A stretch of DNA of 64,000 nt, from NCBI RefSeq assembly GCF_030681155.1, contig NZ_JAUXXE010000033.1, positions 42,842-106,841 on the forward strand. The letters are read 5' to 3'. Of this stretch, positions 54,795-64,000 are shown in pieces. Made by a program: the position numbers and the translations under genes. The notes under the pieces are model-generated. The model made no database searches, had not been told where the DNA came from, and was given only the letters and a program-made list of their open reading frames with translations. The first letter of the stretch is position 1. Every line of letters begins with the position of its first letter. Origin of the DNA: Phenylobacterium sp. GTDB lineage: Bacteria; Pseudomonadota; Alphaproteobacteria; Caulobacterales; Caulobacteraceae.

Positions 54795-56297
54795 TCACTC
54801 GTAGACGAAGGCCTTATCGTCGAGATCGATGGCCGGCAGCTCGTCCTTCTCAGCCCAGTAGTCCTGGGTGTGGCGCCACTCAGGCTTGTTCCCACTCTTG
54901 GGCAGCAGGTGCATGCCGCGCATCAGGTAGCCTGGGTTGAAATTCTCCGGATCGATCCACGGCTCGTGGACAATTTCCTTGTACTCGGGACGCAGGGCCG
55001 GAACCACGCGCTTCGCACCCTTGGCCTTCATGTGGTTAAGCAGGCGCGGCACGAAATCGCCGATCAGATCGGCCCGCAGCGTCCAGCTGGCGCGGAAGTA
55101 GCCGAACACCCAGATCAGGTTCGGCACGCCCGTGAACATCCTGCCGCGGTAGTTCACGGTCTGCGAGAAATCGAGCGGCTTGCCGTCGATGTGGAAATCG
55201 ATGTCGCCCAGCACATTGAGGTCGAAGCCGGTCGCCGTGACGATGATGTCGGCTTCCAGCGTCTCGCCAGACTTCAGCAGGATGCCGTTTTCCGTGAAGC
55301 GTTCGATCTCGTCGGTGACCACAGAAGCCTTACCGGAGGCGATGCCTTGGAACAGGTCGCCGTTCGGCACGAAGGCGATGCGCTGGCGCCAGGGCCGGTA
55401 GCGCGGCGTGAAGTGCTTATCGACGTCATAGTCCTCGCCGAGGAAAGCGCGGACCCCGGCCAGCAGATCCTTGGTGACCGATTCCGGCTCCTCAAGCGCC
55501 CGGCGGGTGAAGGCGGCCTGGTCGAACAGGATCTTCTTGCGGACGATCTCGTGGACCCAATTCTCGTCGATCTCCAGCTCGCGCAGGGTGTCGGCCAGTT
55601 CGTTGGCGTTGCGGCCGGGAATGAAATAGGTCGGTGAGCGCTGCAGCAGGGTGACGTGCGCGACGTCGGCGGCGATGGCCGGGACCAGGGTCGCAGCCGT
55701 GGCGCCCGAGCCGATGACGACGACCTTCTTGCCCTTGTAGTCGAGGTTCTCGGGCCAGGTCTGAGGGTGGACGATCAGTCCCTTATAGGTCTCCATCCCC
55801 GGCCACTCGGGCGTGTAGCCTTCGGAGTGGCGGAAGTAGCCCTGGCACATCCAGAGGAAGTTGGTGGTGAAGGACCCGGGCTCGCCGGTGTCGGTCCGCA
55901 CCGTCTCCAACGTCCACAGGTTGTCCTGGCTGGACCACCGGGCTGAAGTGATCTTGGTCTTGTACTGGATATGACGGGCCAGATCGTGGTCTTCGATCAC
56001 CTCGCCCATATAGGCCAGGATCTCTTCGGCCGTGGCGATGGGCGTGCCCTTCCACGGCTTGAACCGATAGCCGAAAGTGTAGAGGTCGCTGTCGGACCGG
56101 ATGCCGGGATAGCGGTGGGTATGCCAGGTGCCGCCAAAGCTCTCCTGGCTCTCCAGCACCGTGAAGCTCGTTCCCGGGCTTTGCTCGGTCAGGTGATAGG
56201 CTGAGCCGATCCCCGAAATGCCCGCCCCGACGATGATGACGTCGAAGTGTTGAGTCTTGGCCTTCGCCTTCACGGCAAGCGTATCCGTCCCGGTCAT
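54795..56297 (-). CDS. class B flavin monooxygenase (Baeyer-Villiger type, EthA-like)
   Basis: A 500-residue FAD/NADPH enzyme. Two Rossmann motifs are clear: GAGISGIGSAYHL near residue 25 and GSGATAATLVPAI near residue 200. The Baeyer-Villiger fingerprint FxGxxxHxxxWP reads YKGLIVHPQTWP. It inserts oxygen next to ketones, making esters or lactones, and may oxidise thioamides like EthA. A palindromic candidate operator lies 99 bases upstream. The convergent neighbour is the small acidic gene. Confidence 0.88.
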   Translation of the reverse strand: MTGTDTLAVKAKAKTQHFDVIIVGAGISGIGSAYHLTEQSPGTSFTVLESQESFGGTWHTHRYPGIRSDSDLYTFGYRFKPWKGTPIATAEEILAYMGEVIEDHDLARHIQYKTKITSARWSSQDNLWTLETVRTDTGEPGSFTTNFLWMCQGYFRHSEGYTPEWPGMETYKGLIVHPQTWPENLDYKGKKVVVIGSGATAATLVPAIAADVAHVTLLQRSPTYFIPGRNANELADTLRELEIDENWVHEIVRKKILFDQAAFTRRALEEPESVTKDLLAGVRAFLGEDYDVDKHFTPRYRPWRQRIAFVPNGDLFQGIASGKASVVTDEIERFTENGILLKSGETLEADIIVTATGFDLNVLGDIDFHIDGKPLDFSQTVNYRGRMFTGVPNLIWVFGYFRASWTLRADLIGDFVPRLLNHMKAKGAKRVVPALRPEYKEIVHEPWIDPENFNPGYLMRGMHLLPKSGNKPEWRHTQDYWAEKDELPAIDLDDKAFVYE

Positions 56298-56395
56298 CCG
56301 TTCCCGTTCTTCTGTTGTTGGCGGTTGTGTCCGCTTTTCGCTTCATCGGAAGGGTACGTCCCACCCGGCTCAGCTCCTTGACTGAAATCAATATA

Positions 56396-56412
56396 GGTTA
56401 TCGCTGATAACC
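56396..56412. promoter_or_regulatory. 17-bp palindrome upstream of the BVMO gene
   Basis: GGTTATC-GCT-GATAACC is a perfect 7-bp inverted repeat, 99 bases before the BVMO ATG, with an A/T-rich TATATT-like stretch just beyond it that could be the -10 region. The flanking bases extend a 13-of-19 match to the palindrome before the tetR gene at 25018-25036. It may also act on the divergent membrane-protein gene. Confidence 0.6.
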
Positions 56413-56526
56413 GAAAGTGGGAGCTTGGCGCCGTGCCGTAGTTCGGTGGCCAGGACGTGGCTCAAATGCGAGTCAGCAACCATGAGTCGTAGGGATGGGT
56501 TCACCTCTCCCAAGCATGATCGCTCC

Positions 56527-57048
56527 ATGTTCCGACTGCCTGCGATACCGGCGCTCCTGTTCAGCTTTCGCGGCGAAATTGGCAGGATCGCGTTTATGAC
56601 GGGTCACGCGTTGATCCTCGGCCTCATGCTGCTGCTGAGCGCGTTGGTCACACCCTTTTTTGGAAATCTGCATGGCTCAGATCTAGCCATCCTGATCACA
56701 ACCGTGGTCGTCGGCTCAGCCTTCATGATAACGGCGCTGGCGCTCTATTTTTGGCCAACCCTGGCGTTGGGGGCCAAGCGTGCACGAAGCCTCGGCGTCC
56801 CACTACCGTTCGCCTTCGCCATAGCCTTGGGCCCAACGGTGGCGCTCATGACGGCGCTGTTCCTTGGCGTCGCGACCTCACTCGATCCGCGTCCGCTGAT
56901 GGCGACTGTCGGCGTCTTGAATTCAATCGTCTTCCTGACGCTCTGCATGTGGCCTCCGCAGCCACGGAGCCCTCAGTCGTACCAGGCGCGGTCCGAGCGT
57001 TCGATCAAGGCGAAGGCGCCGGCCGGACCCCAGCTGCCAGCCGCATAG
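56527..57048 (+). CDS. DUF805-like small membrane protein
   Basis: A 173-residue protein with four hydrophobic helices and a FSFRGEIGRIAFM opening like DUF805 proteins. Function unknown. The start is uncertain: the ATG at 56527 is preferred by protein pattern, but no ribosome site is seen, and 56482 is in frame. Its last 76 bases overlap the 3' end of zwf on the other strand, so the tail (SIKAKAPAGPQLPAA) is simply the zwf complement. The gene is a little less GC-rich than its surroundings. Confidence 0.6.
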   Translation: MFRLPAIPALLFSFRGEIGRIAFMTGHALILGLMLLLSALVTPFFGNLHGSDLAILITTVVVGSAFMITALALYFWPTLALGAKRARSLGVPLPFAFAIALGPTVALMTALFLGVATSLDPRPLMATVGVLNSIVFLTLCMWPPQPRSPQSYQARSERSIKAKAPAGPQLPAA

Positions 57049-58442
57049 GGCTTCGGCGCCATGCCGGAATCGCGCCAGGCCTGCGCCACGCCGTCGATCC
57101 ATTCCCAGGCGCGCTCGACCTCGTCCCGGCGCACGAACAGCGTGCGGTTGTTCTGAATCACGTCGAGGATCAACCGCTCATAGGCGATGCGCCGCCGGGC
57201 GTTGGGGCCGGAATAGGCCTTCGCCAGCGACAGCGAGAGCGGCAGCGATTGCAGCCGCATGCCGCGCTCGGACAGCCCCGGCGCCTTGTTCATCAGCAGC
57301 AGTTCGATGTCCTCGTCCGGCTGCAGGTCGATGACCAGGCGGTTGGCGGCAAGGTCCGCCTTGGCCGCGCCGTCGAAGATCGAGTGCGGAACCGGCTTGA
57401 ACTGGATGGCGATCTGGGTTCGCCGCTCGGGCAGGCGCTTGCCGGTGCGCAGGAAGAAGGGCACGCCGGCCCAGCGCCAGTTGTCGATATCAACGCGCAG
57501 GGCGACGAAGGTCTCGGTGTCGGTCGGCTGACCACGTTCGGCCTCGTAGCCGCCCACCGAAGCCCCGCCCGACACGCCGGGCGTGTACTGGCCGCGCACG
57601 CTGACGGTCTGCACGTCGGCGCGGGTGACCGGTCGCAGCGAGCGCAGCACCTTGACCTTTTCGTCGCGGACCGAGTCCGGCTCCATATCCGACGGCGGCT
57701 CCATGGCCACCAGGCACAGGAGCTGCAGCATGTGGTTCTGCACCATGTCCCGCAGGGCGCCGTACTCGTCGTAATAGGGCCAGCGATCGCCGACCCCCTC
57801 GGTCTCGGCCACGGTGATCTGCACGTGGTCGATGGTAAGGTTGTTCCACAGCGGCTCGAACAGGGTGTTGGCGAAGCGCAGCGCTAGCAGGTTCTGGACC
57901 GTCTCCTTGCCCAGGTAGTGGTCGATGCGGAAAATGCTGTCTTCCGGGAAGACCTCGGCCACCGCGCCGTTGATGACCCTGGAACTCGCGAGGTCGCGGC
58001 CGATCGGCTTCTCCAGCACGATCCGCGTCTTGGGGGTGGCGAGGCCAGCCTGGGACAGGGCGGCGCAGACGCGGCCGTAGATACTGGGCGACAGCGCCAG
58101 GTAGAAGATCGGAATGCGCGCCTCGCCGAGCGCGGCCTTCAACTCAGCCGCGCCTTCCGGCGTCGTGGCGTCGGCGCCGACATAGTCCAGGCGCGTCTCG
58201 AACCGCGCCCAGGCCTTGGCGTCGAGCCCGGCCGGGCCGGCGCGCGAGCCGACAGATTCCTTCACCTCGGCGATGAAGGCCTCCCGGCTCATCTCGGCGC
58301 GGGCGGTGGCGATGATGGCGAACCCGTCAGCCAGGAAGCCGTCGGCGTCCAGGAAGTACAGCGAGGGAAAGAGCATCTTTTGGGCGAGGTCGCCCGTGCC
58401 GCCGAACAGAACGATCACATCGGCGAGAGGCTGCTCTGCCAT
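56973..58442 (-). CDS. zwf: glucose-6-phosphate 1-dehydrogenase
   Basis: A 489-residue enzyme. The NADP motif GGTGDLAQKMLFPSL is near residue 15, and the active-site signature IDHYLGKE lies near residue 175 with the catalytic His. It opens the oxidative route whose later steps are pgl and edd. The ATG at 58442 has AAGGTG 7 bases upstream; the extra N-terminal codons in the same frame are not used. Here it sits 9.3 kb away from pgl-edd-glk-eda instead of next to it. Confidence 0.93.
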   Translation of the reverse strand: MAEQPLADVIVLFGGTGDLAQKMLFPSLYFLDADGFLADGFAIIATARAEMSREAFIAEVKESVGSRAGPAGLDAKAWARFETRLDYVGADATTPEGAAELKAALGEARIPIFYLALSPSIYGRVCAALSQAGLATPKTRIVLEKPIGRDLASSRVINGAVAEVFPEDSIFRIDHYLGKETVQNLLALRFANTLFEPLWNNLTIDHVQITVAETEGVGDRWPYYDEYGALRDMVQNHMLQLLCLVAMEPPSDMEPDSVRDEKVKVLRSLRPVTRADVQTVSVRGQYTPGVSGGASVGGYEAERGQPTDTETFVALRVDIDNWRWAGVPFFLRTGKRLPERRTQIAIQFKPVPHSIFDGAAKADLAANRLVIDLQPDEDIELLLMNKAPGLSERGMRLQSLPLSLSLAKAYSGPNARRRIAYERLILDVIQNNRTLFVRRDEVERAWEWIDGVAQAWRDSGMAPKPYAAGSWGPAGAFALIERSDRAWYD

Positions 58443-58600
58443 CGGTGTCACCTTTTCGCGAGATTGCACTTATCAGCGCGCATAGCTGCGTTCGGGGATG
58501 CAACGTCAAGTCCTTCTCACGGGTTCATTTCGTTGAACCGAGGAAATTGGATCGAACCGGGGCCACAGGCGTTCCTCGTGGCTCTCGGGCGAAAGTAAAC

Positions 58601-59353
58601 ATGAGCGTAGACGAATTGAGCATCGGGCTGAGCAAGCCCCCAGCACGGCTGGCGCTGGACGGCGCCGCACTGTTCCTTGATCTGGACGGCACCTTGGCGC
58701 CGATCGCCGAGCGTCCGGAAGATGTCCGCCCCGACCCGCGCCGCACCGACCTGCTGCAAAAGCTGGGACAGCGCCTCAACGGCCGGCTAGCGGTCGTCAG
58801 CGGCCGCTCGCTTTCCGAAATCGACCACATTCTTGAGAACCGGGTGACCTGCGTCGCGGCCATCCATGGCTTGGTGCGCCGCGACGCCCACGGGGTGATC
58901 GGCGAAGCTGCGCCCCATCCTGGCCTGACCACCGCGCGCACGGCCCTGCGCGAGTTCGCCGCGCGCGATCCGCGCCTGCTTATCGAAGATAAGGCGCTCA
59001 GCCTCACCATGCACTACCGCCAGGCTCCAGACCGGGCGCGGGACGTCATTGACCTGGCCGAGCACATCGCCACGCTTACCGGTCTCACCCTGCAACCCGG
59101 CGACATGGTCGTCGAACTGCGCACCCCCGGCGCCAGCAAGGGCGACTCGATCCGCGCCTTCATGACCGAGCAGCCGTTCCGCGGCCACCAACCGATCTTC
59201 CTGGGCGACGATCTTACCGACGAGCACGGGTTCTTCGCCGTCCGGCAACTTGGCGGCTACGGGATCCTGGTCGGCCCCGAACGCAAGACCACCGCGACCT
59301 ATCGAATGGAGGGTGTCGAAGCCGCCCTCACCTGGCTGGAGGCCGCAGAATGA
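58601..59353 (+). CDS. otsB: trehalose-6-phosphate phosphatase
   Basis: A 250-residue HAD phosphatase. Motif I DLDGT has Asp27 and Asp29, motif II is VVSGRS, and motif IV reads GDDLTDEHGF. It removes phosphate from trehalose 6-phosphate. It overlaps otsA by 4 bases (ATGA), the classic coupled pair. The protein start is the ATG at 58601, chosen by family length. No special regulation is seen. Divergent from zwf, with 158 bases between. Confidence 0.93.
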   Translation: MSVDELSIGLSKPPARLALDGAALFLDLDGTLAPIAERPEDVRPDPRRTDLLQKLGQRLNGRLAVVSGRSLSEIDHILENRVTCVAAIHGLVRRDAHGVIGEAAPHPGLTTARTALREFAARDPRLLIEDKALSLTMHYRQAPDRARDVIDLAEHIATLTGLTLQPGDMVVELRTPGASKGDSIRAFMTEQPFRGHQPIFLGDDLTDEHGFFAVRQLGGYGILVGPERKTTATYRMEGVEAALTWLEAAE

Positions 59354-60978
59354 GCCGGCTGATCGTCGTCTCCAATCGCGTCAACCCGCCGACCGGCAAG
59401 GGCGACGAAACGGTCGGCGGTCTGGCCATGGCGCTCGCCGCGGCCCTGCGGGAGTATTCGGGCCTGTGGTTTGGCTGGAGCGGCAAGACCACGCCGGAGT
59501 TCACCGGCCACCTGAATCTGCAGCGGGTCGAGGGCGTGACGGTCGCGACCGTCGACCTCGAAGAGGCCGACCTCAACGAATACTACAACGGCTACGCCAA
59601 CAAGACGCTGTGGCCGCTGTTCCACTATCGTCAGGATCTGACCGCCTACGACCGCTCATTCGACGAAGGCTACGAGCGGGTGAACCGGCGGTTCGCCGAG
59701 ACGCTGCGGCCGCTGATCGAGCCCGACGACCTGATCTGGATCCACGACTATCATCTCATCCCTTTGGCGCGCGAGCTACGCAGCCTGGGCGTCAAAAACC
59801 GGATCGGCTTCTTCCTGCACATCCCGTGGCCAGCTCACCAGCTGATCACCACCTTGCCCCGCCACAAGAAGCTGGTGGAGGCCCTGTTCGCCTACGACCT
59901 AGTCGGTTTCCAAACCCCCGAGTACCGCCAGGCGTTCGAGGAATATGTGCTGAGCGAGGCCGATGGCGTGGCGGTGGGGCTTAACACCCTGCGCGCCTTC
60001 GGCCGCACCGTTCAGGTCGGCGACTTCCCTATCGGCATCGACGCGGCCGAGTTCGGCGAGATGGTCAATTCCGAGCGCGCCCATCGCACCTATGACGTGA
60101 TGACGGCGCACACGGCCTTCCGCAAGATGATCGTCGGCGTCGACCGGCTCGACTATTCCAAGGGGCTGGAAGAACGGTTCCTTGGCTTCGAGCGCCTGCT
60201 CGCCGATCACCCGCATCTGCGCCGCGAAGTGCTGATGCTGCAGATCGCTCCGGTCAGCCGCGAGGGCGTCGAGGCCTATCAGGAGATCCGCGCGCGGCTG
60301 GACGCCCTGTCGGGGCGCATCAACGGTGAATATGCCGACATCGACTGGAACCCGGTCCGCTATGTGAACCGCAACTACCGGCGCGACGAACTGGCCGGCG
60401 TCTATCGCGCCGCCAAGGTCGGCCTGGTGACGCCGCTGCGCGACGGCATGAACCTTGTCGCCAAGGAGTTTGTCGCCGCCCAGGATCCGGACGATCCCGG
60501 CGTGCTGGTGCTGTCGCGGTTCGCGGGCGCCGCCAACCAGATGCCCGAGGCGCTGTTGATCAATCCCAACAGCCCCGAGGACATCTCCGAGGCCCTGAAC
60601 CGGGCGCTCAACATGGAGTTAGGGGAGCGAATCGCGCGTTGGCGCGCTCTCTTCGACAATGTTCAGCGCGAAGACGTCACCGCCTGGCGGGACGCCTATG
60701 TGGGCGCGCTCGCCGCCATCCGGACAGGCGCCCACCGCAAAGCCGCCGAGGGACCGCTCTATGGCGAACAAGCTCGCCCGCTATCAGTCCATGAGAGACT
60801 TTACCCGGACGGCGGAGCCCAGCGGCCGGGAGAAGGCCCAGCCCTCGAAACAGCTGCGCTACGTGATCCAGAAGCACGCGGCGACGAGGCTTCACTACGA
60901 CTTTCGTCTGGAACTGGACGGGGTCTTCAAGTCCTGGGCCGTGACCAAGGGACCCTCCCTAGACCCACACGATCGTAG
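59350..60978 (+). CDS. otsA: trehalose-6-phosphate synthase with unusual C-terminal tail
   Basis: A 542-residue GT20 enzyme joining UDP-glucose (or ADP-glucose) and glucose 6-phosphate. Conserved blocks are present: [26 protein letters not shown], and [13 protein letters not shown]. The core ends at about residue 470. The final 72 residues run into the ligD coding region in another frame and have no family resemblance, so a lost stop codon or frameshift near 60750 is suspected. Coupled to otsB by ATGA. Confidence 0.93.
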   Translation: MSRLIVVSNRVNPPTGKGDETVGGLAMALAAALREYSGLWFGWSGKTTPEFTGHLNLQRVEGVTVATVDLEEADLNEYYNGYANKTLWPLFHYRQDLTAYDRSFDEGYERVNRRFAETLRPLIEPDDLIWIHDYHLIPLARELRSLGVKNRIGFFLHIPWPAHQLITTLPRHKKLVEALFAYDLVGFQTPEYRQAFEEYVLSEADGVAVGLNTLRAFGRTVQVGDFPIGIDAAEFGEMVNSERAHRTYDVMTAHTAFRKMIVGVDRLDYSKGLEERFLGFERLLADHPHLRREVLMLQIAPVSREGVEAYQEIRARLDALSGRINGEYADIDWNPVRYVNRNYRRDELAGVYRAAKVGLVTPLRDGMNLVAKEFVAAQDPDDPGVLVLSRFAGAANQMPEALLINPNSPEDISEALNRALNMELGERIARWRALFDNVQREDVTAWRDAYVGALAAIRTGAHRKAAEGPLYGEQARPLSVHERLYPDGGAQRPGEGPALETAALRDPEARGDEASLRLSSGTGRGLQVLGRDQGTLPRPTRS

Positions 60979-63376
60979 GCTGGCGGTCGAGGTCGAGGAT
61001 CACCCGCTCGACTACGGCGACTTCGAAGGCACGATTCCCAAGGACCAGTACGGCGGCGGCTCGGTCATGCTGTGGGACCGCGGCTATTGGGCGCCGGAGC
61101 CCGGAACCGACCCGCATGAAGGGCTGGAAAAGGGCGACCTGAAGATTGTGCTCGAGGGCGATCGCCTGCACGGCGGATTCGTCCTTATACGGATGAAGCA
61201 TGATCGCAACGGCGGCAAGCGCAACAATTGGCTGCTGATCAAGCATCGCGACGAGTTCGCCCAGGAGGGCGACGCCGACGCCTTGCTGACGGAAAACGCC
61301 ACCTCGGTCGCATCGGGTCGGACGATGGACGCCATCGCCGAAGGCAAGGGCAAGGGTCCGACCCCGTTCATGAAGGCGAAGAAGACCAAGGCTCGCTCCG
61401 ACGATGTGTGGCAGAGCAAGCCTAGATCGGCCACGCCGGCGCCCAAGCCGCTGGCTGCGCCGCCCGCGCCGAAACTGCGGCCCGCAGCCTTGCCCAGTTT
61501 CGTCGAGCCCCAGCTCTGCAAGTCGGTCGAACGGCCGGCGAACGGGGCGGGCTGGGGCCATGAGGTCAAGTTCGACGGCTATCGCCTGCAACTGCGCGTC
61601 GAGGGCGGCAAGGCCGTGGTCCGCACCCGCAAGGGCCTGGACTGGACCGAGCGTTTCGGCGCGATCGCGGCGGCCGCCTCTGCCCTGCCCGACTGCATCC
61701 TCGACGGCGAGGCCGTCGCCCTGGACCACGAGGGCCAGCCAAGCTTTTCGGCGTTGCAGGCTGCGCTGGCGGAAGAGAAGACCGGCGATCTGATCTATTT
61801 CGCGTTCGACCTGCTGTTCGGGGGCGGGGCTGACCTGCGCGATTTGCCGCTTCGCGAGCGCAAGGAGGCCCTGAAGCTGGTGCTGCAGGGCGATGATCCC
61901 CGGATCCGCTATGTCGAGCATTTCGAAACCTCCGGCGAGGCGGTCTGGCAGTCGGCCTGCCGGCTCAACCTCGAAGGCATCATTTCCAAACGGCTGGACG
62001 CCGCCTACCGATCAGGTCGCTCCGAAAGCTGGACCAAGGCCAAGTGCCGCGCCGGCGAAGAAGTGGTGATCGGCGGCTGGACCGGCGAAAAGGGCCAGCT
62101 TCGCTCGCTGCTGGCCGGCGTCTACCGCGACGGCCAGCTCGCCTATGTCGGCCGCGTCGGCACCGGCTTTGGGCGGGAGACGGTGGCGCGCGTGCTGCCG
62201 AAACTGGAGGCCGTGGCGAGCGCCGCAAGCCCGTTCAAGGGCGCCAACGCTCCGCCCAAGGCGGCCAATGTCCATTGGGCCAAGCCGGAACTCGTCGCCG
62301 AGATCGCCTTCGCCGGCTTCAGCGGCGACGGAAATATCCGCCAGGCCGCCTTCAAGGGCCTTCGCGAAGACAAACCCGCCTGCGAAGTCGAGGCGGAAAA
62401 GCCCGCACCCGCCGAAGCCATCGAACTTGCCGAACCCACGCCGCGCCCGATGGCCCGGAAAGGAAAGTCCAGCATGGGTGAACCCGTCGTCATGGGGGTG
62501 ACCATCTCCAGCCCCGACAAGGCGCTTTGGCCAAACTCGGCCGACTCCCCCGAGCCGGTGACCAAACTCGAACTGGCGCGGTACCTGGAAGAGATCGGTC
62601 CGTGGATGATGGAGCACATCAAGGGCCGCCCCTGCTCGATCATCCGCACGCCGGACGGCATCGGCGGCGAGCAGTTCTTCCAACGCCATGCGGGCAAGGG
62701 CTCGTCCCCGCTGATCAACCAGGTCGAGGTCAGCGGCGATCATGCCGCCTATCTGCAAGTCGACCGGATCGAAGCCCTGGCGGCCCTGGCTCAGATCGGG
62801 GCGACCGAATACCACCCGTGGAACTGCCGGCCGCATGAACCGGACGTTCCCGGCCGATTGATCTTCGACCTCGATCCAGGCCCTGGCGTGACCTTCGACG
62901 ATGTGGTCGCCGCCGCGCGAGACGTACGCGACCGGCTGGAGGAGGTCGGGCTGACCGCTTTTTGCAAGACCACGGGGGGCAAAGGCCTTCATGTCGTGAC
63001 GCCGCTGAGCCCGCCGAAGAGAAAGCTCGACTGGCCGACCGCCAAGGCCTTCGCCAAGAAGCTCTGCGAGCAGATGGCGGCCGATGAGCCGGACCGCTAC
63101 GTGGTCAACATGGCCAAGAAGCTGCGCAATGGGCGGATATTCCTGGATTACCTGCGTAACGACCGGCTCTCCACTGCGGTGGCGCCGCTGTCGCCGCGGG
63201 CCAGGGAGGGAGCCAGCGTCTCCTTCCCGCTGAACTGGAGCCATGTGAAGGCGGGCCTTGATCCGCTGCGCTACACCATCCGCACCGCGCCGGCCCTGCT
63301 CAAGAAGACCACCGCCTGGGCGGACTACGCCGAAAGCGAAAGATCGCTGGAAACCGCCATCAAGCGTCTGGGCTGA
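60761..63376 (+). CDS. ligD: LigD: ATP-dependent DNA ligase, polymerase and 3'-phosphoesterase
   Basis: An 871-residue NHEJ enzyme with three domains in order. First is the phosphoesterase (His39, His45, Asp47 in [10 protein letters not shown]). Second is the ligase with nucleotidyl Lys270 in KFDGYR. Last is the archaeo-eukaryotic primase-like polymerase with Asp703 and Asp705 in FDLDPG. GAGGGA stands 8 bases before the ATG. Its first 218 bases overlap the otsA reading frame. A Ku gene is expected elsewhere, as none is in the window. It ligates blunt or short-overhang breaks with its Ku partner. Confidence 0.94.
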   Translation: MANKLARYQSMRDFTRTAEPSGREKAQPSKQLRYVIQKHAATRLHYDFRLELDGVFKSWAVTKGPSLDPHDRRLAVEVEDHPLDYGDFEGTIPKDQYGGGSVMLWDRGYWAPEPGTDPHEGLEKGDLKIVLEGDRLHGGFVLIRMKHDRNGGKRNNWLLIKHRDEFAQEGDADALLTENATSVASGRTMDAIAEGKGKGPTPFMKAKKTKARSDDVWQSKPRSATPAPKPLAAPPAPKLRPAALPSFVEPQLCKSVERPANGAGWGHEVKFDGYRLQLRVEGGKAVVRTRKGLDWTERFGAIAAAASALPDCILDGEAVALDHEGQPSFSALQAALAEEKTGDLIYFAFDLLFGGGADLRDLPLRERKEALKLVLQGDDPRIRYVEHFETSGEAVWQSACRLNLEGIISKRLDAAYRSGRSESWTKAKCRAGEEVVIGGWTGEKGQLRSLLAGVYRDGQLAYVGRVGTGFGRETVARVLPKLEAVASAASPFKGANAPPKAANVHWAKPELVAEIAFAGFSGDGNIRQAAFKGLREDKPACEVEAEKPAPAEAIELAEPTPRPMARKGKSSMGEPVVMGVTISSPDKALWPNSADSPEPVTKLELARYLEEIGPWMMEHIKGRPCSIIRTPDGIGGEQFFQRHAGKGSSPLINQVEVSGDHAAYLQVDRIEALAALAQIGATEYHPWNCRPHEPDVPGRLIFDLDPGPGVTFDDVVAAARDVRDRLEEVGLTAFCKTTGGKGLHVVTPLSPPKRKLDWPTAKAFAKKLCEQMAADEPDRYVVNMAKKLRNGRIFLDYLRNDRLSTAVAPLSPRAREGASVSFPLNWSHVKAGLDPLRYTIRTAPALLKKTTAWADYAESERSLETAIKRLG

Positions 63377-63490
63377 AACAAGCCCGCCTCATCTGGGGCG
63401 CGAAGATGAACCTAACCCAAACCGGATGGTTCAGCTTGGGCTCAGCAGCGTCCCCTCATGATGTCTCCAACAGTTGAGTAGGAGATCGCC

Positions 63491-63910
63491 ATGAAGAAGA
63501 TCCTGACCGCCGCCGTCGCCCTGTCCGTCCTGGTCGGCGCTGGAGCGGCGAACGCCCAGCCCTACCGCAACGATCATCGCGATCACCGCGACGACCGCCG
63601 CGTCGAGCAGCAATACGACCGCCGCATGGACAAGGCTGAACGCAAGTATGATCGCGACGTCCGCAAGGCCGAGCGCAAGTACCGCGCCGCCGCCTATCAG
63701 CGCCCTAGCGGCTACACCTATCGCCATTGGAACCGCGGCGACCGCCTGCCCCCGGCCTACCGGGCCGATCGCTACCGGGTCGATTATCGCCACTACGGCC
63801 TGCGCGCCCCGCCGCGCGGCTACTACTACACCCGCGTCGACAACGACGTGGTCCTGACCGCCGCCGCCACCGGCCTGGTCGCCTCGGTCATCGTGGGGAT
63901 GTTCCAGTAG
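63491..63910 (+). CDS. RcnB family periplasmic protein
   Basis: A 139-residue protein with a signal peptide (MKKILTAAVALSVLVGAGAANAQ). A charged Arg/Asp/Lys-rich linker follows, then the RcnB core: WNRGDRLPPAYR, YGLRAPPRGYYY and VDNDVVLTA, and a hydrophobic tail. RcnB modulates nickel and cobalt efflux in E. coli; most relatives are uncharacterised. AGGAG lies 9 bases before the ATG. The linker repeats (RKYDRDVRKAERKY) look like a short coiled coil. Confidence 0.9.
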   Translation: MKKILTAAVALSVLVGAGAANAQPYRNDHRDHRDDRRVEQQYDRRMDKAERKYDRDVRKAERKYRAAAYQRPSGYTYRHWNRGDRLPPAYRADRYRVDYRHYGLRAPPRGYYYTRVDNDVVLTAAATGLVASVIVGMFQ

Positions 63911-63928
63911 TGGAGTTCCTCTCCCCGC

Positions 63929-64000
63929 TGGGGCCTGTTGCGAAATTCGCTGATCGTGATTCCCTGGTGGTGAGCCAGGGAGTCGGTGATGTCGGTGAAG
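63929..64000 (+). other. right-edge region, possible start of a mobile element or truncated gene
   Basis: Just after RcnB the sequence GGGGCCTGTTGCGAAATT and a 7-bp hairpin (TCCCTGG/CCAGGGA) precede an ATG at 63989 with GGGAG upstream; only four codons (M-S-V-K) fit. The layout could be the left terminal repeat and start of an insertion sequence. There is too little to call it. Confidence 0.3.

Overview
This window is GC-rich chromosomal DNA that reads as an alphaproteobacterium close to Caulobacter or Phenylobacterium. The assignment is inferred from gene content: PEPxxWA-CTERM proteins, a YdbH/YnbE/YdbL set, a complete Entner-Doudoroff (ED) route, a long TonB-dependent receptor, many CoA-dependent catabolic enzymes and frequent 4-base ATGA-type gene overlaps. 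No rRNA, CRISPR array, phage or plasmid gene is visible.

Layout. 1-4.4 kb: the edge of an alpha/beta hydrolase, then the ydbH-ynbE-ydbL envelope lipid-transport set. 4.4-8.8 kb: an SDR and a fadJ-type/fadA-type beta-oxidation pair. 9-15.6 kb: two PEPxxWA-CTERM proteins, a CNNM/CBS membrane protein, an orphan lipoprotein, a proline-rich membrane protein, an SGNH hydrolase and a 58-codon gene that is easy to miss. 15.7-20.8 kb: a lipoprotein cytochrome c coupled to an exported lactone oxidoreductase, a GNAT, an LLM oxygenase/hydrolase pair and a DUF2061-dps unit. 20.8-25.5 kb: a second SGNH hydrolase, a TonB receptor with a clear terminator, a TetR regulator and ybaK. 25.7-32.9 kb: reverse transsulfuration (CBS plus CGL), an EF-hand protein, a PEPxxWA metalloprotease, an M20 amidohydrolase, an archaeal/eukaryal-type peptidyl-tRNA hydrolase (PTH2) and a Gdx-type guanidinium exporter behind a candidate guanidine-II riboswitch. 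A tRNA-Ser(CGA) follows.

33.2-43.5 kb is an acyl-CoA catabolic region: two divergent acyl-CoA ligases, an RraA-type protein, a hotdog thioesterase, a thiolase-fold protein without the usual cysteines paired with a DUF35 partner (retro-aldolase-like), a class III CoA-transferase, an acyl-CoA dehydrogenase, an enoyl-CoA hydratase and a frameshifted SRPBCC gene. The BVMO at 54.8-56.3 kb and the LLM pair at 18-20 kb could feed oxygenated rings or side chains into it, but the substrate cannot be read from the sequence.

43.5-60.9 kb is carbohydrate metabolism. The pgl-edd-glk-eda operon and zwf give the full ED route. Between and beside them lie a GT4 glycosyltransferase, a glycogen-debranching-like glucosidase, pyruvate kinase, a GH15 enzyme and otsB-otsA. 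The window ends with a three-domain ligD that overlaps otsA by 218 bases, an RcnB-like periplasmic protein, and an edge that may enter a mobile element.

The most interesting signals are a pair of 113-bp repeats that fold as a four-arm cloverleaf with a compensatory base change, the guanidine riboswitch/Gdx pairing, a 13-of-19 palindrome match between the TetR and BVMO upstream regions, the Cys-less thiolase/DUF35 pair, and the otsA/ligD overlap. All family calls are from reading the protein sequences; no database search was run.
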